Below are positions 55,045 to 64,000 of a DNA stretch of 64,000 nt, one piece after another; the stretch's first letter is position 1; every line of letters starts with the position of its first letter. The DNA lies in the NCBI GenBank assembly GCA_040437565.1, contig JBDOQK010000027.1:62001-126000 (forward strand), in the 5' to 3' direction. The notes under the pieces were generated by a model. That model made no database searches and was not told the origin of the DNA. It saw only the letters and a list, made by a program, of their open reading frames with translations. Source of the stretch: Albugo candida (Eukaryota; Oomycota; Peronosporomycetes; Albuginales). A program made the position numbers and the translations under genes.

Positions 55045-57906
55045 TCAGATGTCTACTGCAAGCACATTTGTCCTCTTACAGCCTCGACGCAGCAATTCTT
55101 CCACCATGGAAACTCTCGGGACGGTTTGTTCTTCCTTACTTGCGATTGTCTTAACCTTGACTTGATGCTTCTCCAGTTCATCTTGTCCAATGATGATCAT
55201 GAATGGTATCGAATTCTCAAGCGCAAAATGCAATTGCTTTGTGAATTTTGGGTTGTCAATTTGCATGACTTGAGCTGCAATATTGGCACGCCACAATTCT
55301 TTACAAATCTCTAGTTTGATCGACATGTCACACGCAGAAGCAGAAGCAACAAGCACTTGTGTCGAGCTCTGAAACTTTTTTGATTCTTCGGGAATGGCTT
55401 TGCTTTGTACGATGCTGAATAAGCGTTCGATCCCAATGCTGATGCCAACACACGGGATCTGCTGTCCTGTAGCGGAGAACATGCCTACGAGCTGATCGTA
55501 TCGTCCACCTGCTGCGATACTTCCAACATGCTGATTCTCCGGATCAGTCAACACAAACTCGTAAATGAGACCCGTGTAGTAGTCCAATCCTCGCGCAAGA
55601 CTGAGATCAAACGAGATATGCTGCAAGACATCCATTGCTCGCAGATACCCAAACAAGATCTCAAGCTCTTCCAGCGTCTTGGAAGCCGCTTCATTGAGCT
55701 TAAACACTTGCATTTGCTTCAATTCTGCCAGCAATTCCAAAGGTTTGCCAACTTTGCACACAAAAGTCGATATTTTGTCGGCAACGTCGGGTGCTAATCC
55801 CTTCTCATCGACCATTTCTGCTCGAACAGTGTCCCACGATTCTTTGTCGAGTTTATCGATCGCACTGCAAATGGGACGGAATTTGGCGCTTGGAACTCCA
55901 CAGACTGCAAGTATTGCATCTAAAAAGACTCGATGACTGAGTTTGACTTTGAAGGATCCAATCCAAGTTTGAAATTGCTGCAGGACTTCGATACCAAGAG
56001 AAATCACTTCAGCATCCGGAAGCATGGTCGTGTAGAATCCTGCAATGTCGAAATCGCATTGAAAGAACTCTCGAAAGCGACCTCGTGCCATTTGAGGATT
56101 GTCTCGTCGGTACACGCGTGCGATTTGAAAGCGTTTGATGTTCCCAGGGCTATGCATTGCCATGAAGCGAGCAAATGGGACCGTCAGATCATACCTCAAC
56201 GCCAATAACTCGCCTCCTTGGTCGGCCAAGTCGTAGATGAGCTTGGAGTCTTCACCATATTTGCCCGTCAGCGTTTCTTTCAGTTCAAAAACCGGAGTTG
56301 CGATTTCTTGGCCTCCGTGAGCTTTGAAGACACTTTGGATTCTGTTGAATACTTTTTCACGAAGTTGCATTTGAAATGGTAAGAAATCCAATGTTCCTTT
56401 TGCGATTTTTGGTTTCCTTCGGGTTCCGCCGCTGGCGAGTTTCGCAATGAGAGCTTCTAAGACGATTTCCAGGCTGCTAGCGTGCCCCGCCCACACACAC
56501 GTATTCGCATTGTCTTTGAAGAATTGGTATAATGGAGCGGTTCCAGCACCAAGTCGGAGCCCTTCCTGCGTGCTTTTTTCCTTTTCTTTGACCTTTTCGA
56601 GCTTTTTACGTCGTTTCTCCATGATCTTTTCGCGTTGTTGGGCAGACATTGCAGCAAGTTTTTCATCTTCTTTGGATTGTGCCATCTCAGCTTTGGCAGC
56701 AGCTTGTTGTGTACGAAGGGCTTTCTCAGCCAGTCGAGCTTGCATTTTGGCTTCTTCTTGGGAGAAATACGATAAACAGAATTCAATCTCCGCTTTGAGA
56801 GCATTTTCTGCTTGATCGAGAAGGCTCAAGTCTTTGCAGGTTGATGCCTGCGCATTTTCTTCTAGAGGAGCTTCTTTCAGGCAATGAAGACGCTCCACGG
56901 AGCCTTCGAGTAGGGACCGGATGCCTTCGTTTACCATGGCCAAAATCATTCGGGAAGCGTATGGATGCATTCTACGCTTGGAAAAGGATGATGCGGCAGA
57001 GATTGGAGCATTCACTTCAGCCTCAACCGATTTGGATGCATTTTCTATCGCATCGTGAACGGGTCCATGCACTTGAGGTATACATTCCAAGCAGCTTTGA
57101 GATGTCGACTGGCCGTCTTCGACACTTGAGGAGTACGAGGAATGTTCAAGTAAGAGTCGTAAAGTGTTGGCAACTGTACGTGCTCCTCGACCGATTGTAT
57201 CTCCTTCGGCTGATTCCAGGCAAAATGCATTGACATCAACATGCAAAACTTCGCATGTCAAAGCTGCTGTTGCATCTGCGAGCGCTACTAGCGCCTTCAG
57301 GCTACCAACAAGCAGTGAGGTGGTCGCTAATAGCGTGATGGATCCCATCGATGCAAATATTGATCGCTCGTTCGGTTCTAGCGGTGAACAGGGACGGATC
57401 CGATCCGAGGTACTGATAACTTGTTCCAAGTGTTTGATTTCCGATCCATTCGCTGACGGTACAATCGCACCTCCACTTCCTTCCATGAACGCTAACAGCT
57501 GCGCTGATAAGTCTTTCGTCGTCGGGTCACTTGAGCCTGTTCTCTGTGTCATTGGCGGTAGGATATCGAGAAGGTACAGCTCCATCAGAAACTTTATGTG
57601 CGTAAATGCTGAAGGAGAGAGGCACACATTGGAATCCGTGTGCCATTTAATGAATTTATGGATATGTAACACGACAACTACGCGAATGAGCCTCTTATCC
57701 AAAAGATTGTCATACTGCTTATCAACCGATTCGACATCTTTCGTCGTGCGAGAAGGCAGTTCGTTAGGAAGTGATGGATTATGATCTCTATAGAGACTCT
57801 TGTCGATACAAATATTCGCTCGGGGTAATGAAATTCGACAGATATCCGCGAGAGAAAGCGGATTTGTGCCAAGCAAAATACGTCGATCAAAGACATTGAA
57901 CGCCAT
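55045..57906 (-). CDS. HARS: Histidyl-tRNA synthetase with lyase-like N-terminus
   Basis: Single-exon minus-strand frame of 953 aa. Residues about 490-953 are a complete class II HisRS: GTLDFLPFQMQLREK, motif 2 FQIARVYRRDNPQ followed by RFREFFQCDFDIAG, the histidine loop LARGLDYYTGLIYEF, motif 3 GISIGIERLF and a C-terminal anticodon-binding domain. Residues about 180-330 (ALVALADATAALTCEVLHVD, then IPQVHGPVHDAI) resemble the histidine/phenylalanine ammonia-lyase-like domain known at the N-terminus of plant-type HisRS. A charged coiled-coil linker (about 370-460) joins the two parts. The lyase active-site Ala-Ser-Gly triad is not visible, so this part is probably structural. The first 100 residues contain no obvious targeting peptide. 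It converges with HSP110, 71 bp away. Confidence 0.95.
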   Translation of the reverse strand: MAFNVFDRRILLGTNPLSLADICRISLPRANICIDKSLYRDHNPSLPNELPSRTTKDVESVDKQYDNLLDKRLIRVVVVLHIHKFIKWHTDSNVCLSPSAFTHIKFLMELYLLDILPPMTQRTGSSDPTTKDLSAQLLAFMEGSGGAIVPSANGSEIKHLEQVISTSDRIRPCSPLEPNERSIFASMGSITLLATTSLLVGSLKALVALADATAALTCEVLHVDVNAFCLESAEGDTIGRGARTVANTLRLLLEHSSYSSSVEDGQSTSQSCLECIPQVHGPVHDAIENASKSVEAEVNAPISAASSFSKRRMHPYASRMILAMVNEGIRSLLEGSVERLHCLKEAPLEENAQASTCKDLSLLDQAENALKAEIEFCLSYFSQEEAKMQARLAEKALRTQQAAAKAEMAQSKEDEKLAAMSAQQREKIMEKRRKKLEKVKEKEKSTQEGLRLGAGTAPLYQFFKDNANTCVWAGHASSLEIVLEALIAKLASGGTRRKPKIAKGTLDFLPFQMQLREKVFNRIQSVFKAHGGQEIATPVFELKETLTGKYGEDSKLIYDLADQGGELLALRYDLTVPFARFMAMHSPGNIKRFQIARVYRRDNPQMARGRFREFFQCDFDIAGFYTTMLPDAEVISLGIEVLQQFQTWIGSFKVKLSHRVFLDAILAVCGVPSAKFRPICSAIDKLDKESWDTVRAEMVDEKGLAPDVADKISTFVCKVGKPLELLAELKQMQVFKLNEAASKTLEELEILFGYLRAMDVLQHISFDLSLARGLDYYTGLIYEFVLTDPENQHVGSIAAGGRYDQLVGMFSATGQQIPCVGISIGIERLFSIVQSKAIPEESKKFQSSTQVLVASASACDMSIKLEICKELWRANIAAQVMQIDNPKFTKQLHFALENSIPFMIIIGQDELEKHQVKVKTIASKEEQTVPRVSMVEELLRRGCKRTNVLAVDI

Positions 57907-57965
57907 TTATTTTACGCCTGAAGTGATGTAACATTATCCTAAATAATCGCTGACTTTGGGACGAC
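57907..57965. promoter_or_regulatory. 59-bp bidirectional spacer, HARS and MFS gene
   Basis: Only 59 bp separate two divergent start codons. Core promoter elements for both genes must be here or inside the first exons. No TATA-like element is evident. Confidence 0.6.
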
Positions 57966-59515
57966 ATGAGGTCTGAAAATGTGCTGTATTTCGTCTCGTT
58001 TTTGGATCTGTTGGGTGTCTCTATGATCATCCCATCACTTGGATCCCATGTCAAGGCAATGGATGGAGGCATGTATCATATTTCTCTCCATTTACGTCAA
58101 GCTGAGTATCACCAGCAGGCTCGCTTCTCTTTGGTGTTATTATGTCGCTGTACGGTTTGGTGCAATTCATTTCAGCTCCAATTGCTGGAAGAATGAGCGA
58201 TGTATACGGAAGACGATGTGTGCTACTTTTCTGCATTGGCGGTGCTTCATTCGGATACCTCGTACTCGCAATGGCTCAATCCATCTCAATGCTGTTCATC
58301 TCTCGCTTGATCTCAGCAATCTCTAAGCATACGTTAGACCTTGTGAAGATCTCAATGCTGGATCACAAGAGATTTCGGAGCGCTCATAGAGATACAACAG
58401 CGTCATCAATTGGACGATTGAACGGGATGGCTAATTTGGGCTTTATCATCGGGCCATTGATCGGAGGATACATAAGCTCCTGGGAGCTATCGAATGGTTT
58501 TCAGCTCACTACGCTGATTACTGTTGCCATTTTTGGGCTCAATCTCGTTCTAGTTTACAGAATGTATGAAGATGTTCCATCATCTAAGATTGTAGATAGG
58601 CAGGCCGCCCAAATGTGTGATGCTGATGGTAAACTACAGCAAAGTATTTGGCATTACGTTGGGAATCAAATGCATGCTCGATATACGCACATTCGATCAT
58701 TTTTGAAGGATGTCGGACCTGCCAAATGGCTGCTGCTTGCACGACTTTTACTCGCAACGGCTGCTGTAATGTATCGAACACATTTTAGCAACTTGCTGGA
58801 AGATAAATACAGAAGAACGACACAAGTGAGAGGATTTCTGCTTAGCTATATGGGCGTTCTCGGTGCTTTTGGAAGTCATGCTGTTGCGGTCTTCACACAG
58901 AGGTACGGATCGTTCGTTTGATGGGGATTTTTCAACAGCTCACAGGTTGGGGCTTATAGAAAGGATTGTGAGTTGTTTCTTCTGCAGTTATTTTCTTGTG
59001 TCTATGCATTGAGCTTTTTGGCGCTATCTCTGGCAAAGTCACTTGAGGCTTTGTGTCTGTGGCTCATTCCTCAAGTTGTTTCATTGAGGTAAGAGCATGA
59101 CCGCATGTAATCGCATCCACGCTGACGTGTCAGACCTCCAGTATTCTACGAGCATGCACAATCTCTCTGCAAACAAAATATGTTGCGCAAAATCAGATTG
59201 GAGCATTTCTAGGGATATCCTCATCTCTGACGGTCAGATTTACACATTTTTGCGGGAAGCTACCACTAACACATTGTTTATATTCAGTCTATCGCACGTA
59301 CCATTGCACCCAGTAAGTGTCACTAAAGCTTGTGACAATTCTACCGCTTGGGCTAATGTTGCACAGTCTTGTCAGGATACACGTATGGAATCTCTGTCGA
59401 CGGTCCTGCAATTGGTTCTGCGCTTTTGGGTGCAGTCAGCATGACACTATTCTGCTCCTTCAGAGTCATTCAATCGTATTATCCTTTCGAGTCTCATCGA
59501 ATCAAACAACAATAA
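57966..59515 (+). CDS. MFS transporter, MFSD9/TetA-like
   Basis: Exon 1 is 57966-58068 (LYFVSFLDLLGVSMIIPSLG). Exon 2 runs from 58119 to 58902 and includes the MFS signature GRMSDVYGRRCVLL after TM2. A last exon near 59379-59515 reads GYTYGISVDGPAIGSALLGA and ends QQ. The exons between 58946 and 59379 (for example ALSFLALSLAKSLEALC) were not resolved cleanly, so one or more frame breaks cannot be excluded. Intron 1 (58069-58118, 50 bp) appears to be GC-AG: the aligned family pattern from KxxxxG to SxYGxxQ fits exactly only with this splice. The protein is a 10-12 TM secondary transporter of unknown substrate. It is divergent from HARS. Confidence 0.78.
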
Positions 59516-59852
59516 AGTCGCTTTTGAATCACTCGAAGATTTTGCTACCAGTGATATATCCCCAAAGGTGACTGATTATATCCTTTTCATTGAATAGAAA
59601 ATACTTTTGTCAGGGAACGGTATGTGCAATCAGAAAGTACGATAGGAGCAGTAATGGTGCAATTCGCACCGAAATTCCTTCCGATTCCGTGGCAGATCGC
59701 TATACGTATTGAGATAGAGACTGCGATCGTCGTTCAAGCACCATAAGGAATCACGTGAGTGGCTGCCGACTGTCTATGATTCCAGATAAATAAATCGAAT
59801 AGCAAATGACTTGATTTAGTGTGAGCACTTTAACGGCATTAACGATTCCATA
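59516..59852. promoter_or_regulatory. Spacer before DNA ligase IV
   Basis: No gene recognised. It contains the MFS 3' UTR and the LIG4 promoter. Confidence 0.35.
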
Positions 59853-62800
59853 ATGTCAACTGCGAATGCTGCAAACAATTTATCTTTTGTTGCTTTCTGT
59901 CGAATATTGGATGTAGTTGAGAAAACACCTAAAGCAGATGATAAAATACGTCTTATCTTTACAGATTCCCTACGCCGACAAATCCTCGGGACCGATATGT
60001 ACCCATTTCTTCGCCTTTTACTACCACAGCTCGATCGCGAGCGCACATACAATTTAAAAGAGAAGAAAATAGCAAAAATCTACATACATTTATTAGGAAT
60101 GACAAACGCTTCACGAAGTCAGGACGCAGGCAGGCTTGAAAACTACAACGATCCCACAATAGTGCAAAGTAAAAGTGTCGGAGACTTTGCGTCTGTGCTT
60201 TACGAGGTGCTGGAGCTTCGAGCTCCCGTCCAACGCGGAGCCAATGCGCAGAAAACCCAGAGAACGCTTCACTATGTGAATGAGCTCTTGGATGAGCTCG
60301 CAAGTACCACTCAAGCAAATCTATATGGAGCAGAGGCGTCCGATGACGACGTCGATCCAGTACAAAAACACGAGGAATTGGATGGGCAAAATCTCGGTCT
60401 CACAGCTGTGCCAAACAAGAAACAAACGTCTACAAGCACGAATCAACGCACCATATTTATGAAAATTCTCATGACTTTCCCTCCAGCAGAGCAGAAATGG
60501 CTGACCCGTATCCTGCTGAAAGATCTGAAAATTGGATTACGTCACGAGCGTGTTCTAAAATACATCCATCCGGACGCAATGGAAATGTACAATCACACGA
60601 ACGATCTCCATCGCATTTGCTTGGAATTGCGTAACTCAAAGATTCGTTATGTACCCGTCATTGAGCCATTTCAAGTCTTTTCACCAATGTTGGCGAAACG
60701 AGTCGATTTTGGGAGTTGTATCCAGGCAATCGGGACAGATTCATTCGGAATGGAGCCAAAGTTGGACGGAGAGCGTGTGATATGCCATGTTCAGGGTGGA
60801 AAAGTGCAATTTATATCGAGGAATGGGATCAATTACACAGAATTATATGGACCCGGCATGTCCTCTTACATTTTGTCTCAACTTGCTGAGAATATCGATT
60901 GTATCTTGGATGGGGAAATGATGGTTTGGGATAACTTGCTGTACCGTTTTCGAGAGTTTGGACTGCTTAAGAATGTCGCCCACTCGGTCCGAGACAATAC
61001 GAGTCCGAATAGATGGCTCTGCTACGTCGTATGGGATCTTGTATATCTCGGTTCGTCCGATTCGGATCGTGGGAATGATTTGGTACAAGACGTAGTCCAA
61101 CAGGTGTTTCATGGCCCTGGTCAACCTCAGGCTGTTATGGGTCTTCCATTGTGTGTTCGACGGACCCTTCTTGAAAAGATACTTACACCCATGGACCATC
61201 GAGTGATCATCAATCCGCATATTGTCGTCAATGCGAAGACCGCACAAGAGCGTCATGATGTTGTAATGGCACAAGTGGACAAAGAGATAACAAATGGAGG
61301 AGAAGGAGTCATTCTCAAGGATCTGAATTCTCATTATATGTGCGGTGAGGCGAGTCGGGCAACACGTCGCTGGATCAAGCTGAAGCCTGATTACGCTGGA
61401 ATGACGACCAATCTGGACGTTCTCATTCTTGGTGGATATTACGGGACGGGAAGGCGACGAAGTGGTGATGTCTCAGTCTTCCTTGTTGGGGTTTTGCCTC
61501 AATCTTTGGAGGAAGATATGATATCGAAAGCATCGACATTGGAGACACTTCCTCCATTCTACACATTTGCCAAGGTAGGTACAGGTTATAATCTAGACGA
61601 ACTGACACAAATGCGACGTGAATTGGAGCCGTATTGGCAGCCTTGGGTCTCTGAAAACATTCCACCGCATTTCAGCGGCTGGCAGGCGACGAAAAGTGAC
61701 GTGAGACCCGATGTATGGATCGATCCTCGACATTCCAAAGTGCTTGAAGTCTACGGCTTTGAGCTGACATATACGACAGCATACAAAACAAGACTCACAC
61801 TTCGATTTCCACGATGTCACGCGATACGAAACGATAAGAATTGGTATGAATGCAGCACGCTGCAAGATCTGAGTGCCGCACAAGAGGGTTTGTCCAAGAG
61901 GAAGGCAACGGATATCGTGCTCGGACAACAAGCTAAAAAGCGAGCAACTCCGTCGAAACGAACAATTCAGGACAAGTCTGTCGCTCCAGAATACACACAA
62001 GCAAGACTGGAAGATGTATCGACACGATCCAATATCCTTCGAGATTACGAGTTTTGCGTTTTGCCAGGGAGGTACCCAACCGAGGATTCCGCATTGACTC
62101 GAGACGCTATCATGGCTGCTCTATCAAGCTCCATGAAGAATAAGCTCCTTACCGACTCGGATGTCTCAATGGACTTGACAAAACAACAAGTCGAGCAAAT
62201 CATTCACTGTTCTGGCGGCAAACTGGTACAAAATCCTGTGGAAAACTCCACGACGTTTGTGGTGGCACCAAACGCAAAGGGATTAAAATTCGAAAATCTC
62301 AAACGTCAAGGGCATTTTGATATTCTCAAGTTGCGATACATCCTTGGATGCATTGCTGTCGATACAATCCTGCCCCTGGGAGCTCGAGATTTTCTATTCG
62401 CTACTGAGAGCACCCAAAAAGCATTGGCCAAGAGCTTTGATCGATTCGGAGATCACTACACAGCGCCCATTTCTGTCGACGAATTACGGAACTTGTTGAA
62501 AGATATCGAACTCACTCGGAACGTCACAACTGAAACGGAATGCTGGCAAAAACGGATGAAAACAGAGCTCTCCGCTGAGGAGCAACAGGTCATGGAATAC
62601 GAATATTCCATTCTTTCCCATTGCGTCGTCTATGTCGATCGCTTCGATAATGTCGGAGATGACACACCGTCTTCGCAGTTGGATGAGTGCGGTTCGCTTG
62701 GGCTAGCAGCCCAGCAGCTTCAGCTATATGGGGCTCTTGTCACAAGGAATATCGATACCTCGGTGACGCATATTGTGGTCGATCGATCAAACTCACAACA

Positions 62801-62945
62801 GCGGGTAGCAAAATTGCGGCCGATCATACAAACGATTCGTCGAGCATGTGTACCTGAGCCTCCGGTGGTCACAATCGATTGGGTGCAAGCTTGCATACAC
62901 GATGGAATACAACTCCCTGTCAACTCGTACCAACTCTGCGTTTGA
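59853..62945 (+). CDS. LIG4: DNA ligase IV
   Basis: Intronless, 1030 aa. The N-terminal DNA-binding domain starts FVAFCRILDVVEKTPKADDK. The nucleotidyltransferase motif I is MEPKLDGERV, with the AMP-accepting Lys at residue 303. Motif III-like FISRNGINYTELYG, then DCILDGEMMVWD, motif IV-V GGEGVILKDLNSHY and RRWIKLKPDY follow. Two BRCT domains make up the C-terminal 300 residues (about 725-815 and 915-1030, the latter with VTIDWVQACIHDG). The tandem BRCT tail identifies ligase IV rather than ligase I or III. It seals double-strand breaks in non-homologous end joining with XRCC4. Residues 660-725 form a variable basic linker. It converges with the aminotransferase, 91 bp away. Confidence 0.97.
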   Translation: MSTANAANNLSFVAFCRILDVVEKTPKADDKIRLIFTDSLRRQILGTDMYPFLRLLLPQLDRERTYNLKEKKIAKIYIHLLGMTNASRSQDAGRLENYNDPTIVQSKSVGDFASVLYEVLELRAPVQRGANAQKTQRTLHYVNELLDELASTTQANLYGAEASDDDVDPVQKHEELDGQNLGLTAVPNKKQTSTSTNQRTIFMKILMTFPPAEQKWLTRILLKDLKIGLRHERVLKYIHPDAMEMYNHTNDLHRICLELRNSKIRYVPVIEPFQVFSPMLAKRVDFGSCIQAIGTDSFGMEPKLDGERVICHVQGGKVQFISRNGINYTELYGPGMSSYILSQLAENIDCILDGEMMVWDNLLYRFREFGLLKNVAHSVRDNTSPNRWLCYVVWDLVYLGSSDSDRGNDLVQDVVQQVFHGPGQPQAVMGLPLCVRRTLLEKILTPMDHRVIINPHIVVNAKTAQERHDVVMAQVDKEITNGGEGVILKDLNSHYMCGEASRATRRWIKLKPDYAGMTTNLDVLILGGYYGTGRRRSGDVSVFLVGVLPQSLEEDMISKASTLETLPPFYTFAKVGTGYNLDELTQMRRELEPYWQPWVSENIPPHFSGWQATKSDVRPDVWIDPRHSKVLEVYGFELTYTTAYKTRLTLRFPRCHAIRNDKNWYECSTLQDLSAAQEGLSKRKATDIVLGQQAKKRATPSKRTIQDKSVAPEYTQARLEDVSTRSNILRDYEFCVLPGRYPTEDSALTRDAIMAALSSSMKNKLLTDSDVSMDLTKQQVEQIIHCSGGKLVQNPVENSTTFVVAPNAKGLKFENLKRQGHFDILKLRYILGCIAVDTILPLGARDFLFATESTQKALAKSFDRFGDHYTAPISVDELRNLLKDIELTRNVTTETECWQKRMKTELSAEEQQVMEYEYSILSHCVVYVDRFDNVGDDTPSSQLDECGSLGLAAQQLQLYGALVTRNIDTSVTHIVVDRSNSQQRVAKLRPIIQTIRRACVPEPPVVTIDWVQACIHDGIQLPVNSYQLCV

Positions 62946-63036
62946 TAAAGGACCCAAAGATGAACAACGTTCAAGCAAAACTCTGCCTATTGATCGACAA
63001 ATAAACAGTGGACATCGACTTTGATGCATTTGTTGT

Positions 63037-64000
63037 TCAGTTGGAATCGGCGACTTGTAAAGACTCCAAAGCGCTTTTCAGCGACGATAATGCTTTTCCG
63101 AGTATTTCCAACGACGTTGCGTATGATATACGAATACCGTGTAGGATGCCAAAAGCCGATCCGGGAACAACAGCCGTGTGATATTCCTGCAATAAATATT
63201 TGCAGAAATCATCGCATGACTCGATCAGAGTGCTTGGAGATGCTCGAACACTTGCATATTTACCATCAAAATACCACGAGAAATCCAGGAATACGTAAAA
63301 TGCGGCGGTAGGGTGCACAAAGCGAATATGAGGTAATTCGTTCAAGCATTTGATCACAAAACTGCGTTTCTCATCCATGAGGCTCAAGGTGGAAGTGATA
63401 CGAGGAACGGATGCTGGGTCTTGGACCGCTTCTAGCTCGAGATGCATTGCTTCACAGGCTGCTAATTGACCGACAGAGCTTGCGCCTGAAGTCAACTGAC
63501 CTTGGACTTTGGCACAAGCCTGTACAATGGATTTCGATGCTGCCATATAGCCGAGACGAAGGCCCGGCATCGCATGAGATTTCGAAAAGCCATTGATCAC
63601 AATCGTTCGTTCATACATACCAGGGAGGCTCGCAAAACACTGATGGAGCCGCAAAACATTCTCAGTAGCATCCTGGTAGACAAGTTGTTCATAAATCTCG
63701 TCACTTATCACGACCACATGCTGGAATTGCGGTTTATGCAGCACGTTGGCGATCGCACTGATGTGGTGTGGCTCATGAAGGGTTCCTGCTGGATTACTTG
63801 GATTACAAAGGATCAGAATTCGGATTCGTGGGTTCAGTGTGAGTTTTTCTTCGAGAGCCTCTGGGTCGATGAGGTAGTTGTTCTCGATGGTTGTCTCCAG
63901 TATGATCGGTTCTGCTTGAACGAGCTTCACCATTTCCGGGTAGCTGACCCAGTATGGTGCAGGAATCAGTACCTGGTCACCAGGCTTACACATGCAAAAA
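63037..64000 (-). CDS. Class I aminotransferase (aspartate-type), partial
   Basis: Minus-strand frame running off the right edge; 319 residues of the C-terminal part are present. Landmarks are PGDQVLIPAPYWVSYPEM, the PLP-ring Asn block LCNPSNPAGTLH, the Asp/Tyr strand VVISDEIYEQLVYQ, the Schiff-base lysine in NGFSKSHAMPGLRLGYM and the substrate-carboxylate Arg in GIRISYATS. The pattern fits the bacterial-type (subgroup I-beta) aspartate or aspartate/prephenate aminotransferases rather than the animal-type enzyme. A Met codon at 63991 follows a T-rich stretch and could mark an exon boundary, so the true start lies outside. Localisation cannot be judged without the N-terminus. Confidence 0.9.
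   Translation of the reverse strand, partial: FCMCKPGDQVLIPAPYWVSYPEMVKLVQAEPIILETTIENNYLIDPEALEEKLTLNPRIRILILCNPSNPAGTLHEPHHISAIANVLHKPQFQHVVVISDEIYEQLVYQDATENVLRLHQCFASLPGMYERTIVINGFSKSHAMPGLRLGYMAASKSIVQACAKVQGQLTSGASSVGQLAACEAMHLELEAVQDPASVPRITSTLSLMDEKRSFVIKCLNELPHIRFVHPTAAFYVFLDFSWYFDGKYASVRASPSTLIESCDDFCKYLLQEYHTAVVPGSAFGILHGIRISYATSLEILGKALSSLKSALESLQVADSN

Noticed and set aside
1-64000. tRNA, rRNA or other structured RNA genes
   Set aside because: I saw no tRNA B-box-like GGTTCGAATCC or rRNA-like blocks; a covariance-model scan would be needed to be sure.
1-64000. Prokaryotic features such as operons, Shine-Dalgarno sites or phage genes
   Set aside because: Spliceosomal introns, RPB1 CTD, RAB5 and epsilon-tubulin show a eukaryotic nuclear genome.

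Overview
This is a eukaryotic nuclear window. Genes are compact and lie on both strands. Spliceosomal introns are very short, about 43-71 bp, and nearly always GT-AG. Housekeeping genes often sit 50-130 bp apart. The set includes RNA polymerase II RPB1 with a heptad-repeat tail, RAB5, CDT1, epsilon-tubulin (implying a centriole or basal body), a HSP110-type chaperone, histidyl-tRNA synthetase with a lyase-like N-terminal part, DNA ligase IV and mitochondrial ribosomal protein L27. Together with the tiny introns this suggests an oomycete-like stramenopile, possibly Albugo-like. That assignment is inference from family knowledge, not a search result.

Layout. 1-5.08 kb is gene-poor and holds a decayed DDE transposase. 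5.09-6.0 kb is one unknown membrane-anchored protein. 6.0-10.6 kb is gene-poor and contains decayed coiled-coil gene fragments and a fragment resembling the HPS3 5' end. 10.6-28.9 kb is a dense block: ABCC transporter, C9orf85-like zinc protein, Yippee-like protein, CDT1, RPB1, RAB5 and a multi-pass membrane protein. 28.9-36.8 kb is a rearranged zone with a coiled-coil fragment family, a 214-bp near-perfect inverted repeat, a ~140-bp tandem repeat, two copies of an L27 block and a broken partial copy of HPS3 fused to a piece of the neighbouring ankyrin/FYVE gene. 36.8-64.0 kb is dense again: HPS3, ankyrin-FYVE protein, epsilon-tubulin, ER DnaJ, malic enzyme, YbeY, a mitochondrial carrier, an F-box-like protein, HSP110, HisRS, an MFS transporter, DNA ligase IV and an aminotransferase running off the right edge.

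The window contains twelve 100-N gaps. At nine of them the sequence before the gap is repeated after it (135-521 bp, identical or nearly so), so these are unmerged overlapping contig ends. Apparent tandem duplications inside RPB1, the membrane protein, HPS3, epsilon-tubulin and malic enzyme are therefore artefacts. Collapsing the overlaps restores open frames exactly in the genes where I worked out all exons (RPB1, membrane protein, epsilon-tubulin).

The genes do not form one pathway. Functional themes are protein folding under stress (HSP110 with a clear heat-shock element; ER DnaJ), endosome/lysosome traffic (RAB5, HPS3, FYVE protein), genome maintenance (CDT1, LIG4), translation (L27, YbeY, HisRS) and carbon/amino-acid metabolism (malic enzyme, aminotransferase). 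I did not find a convincing new enzymatic or defence system. The most unusual DNA is the mosaic at 29-37 kb.
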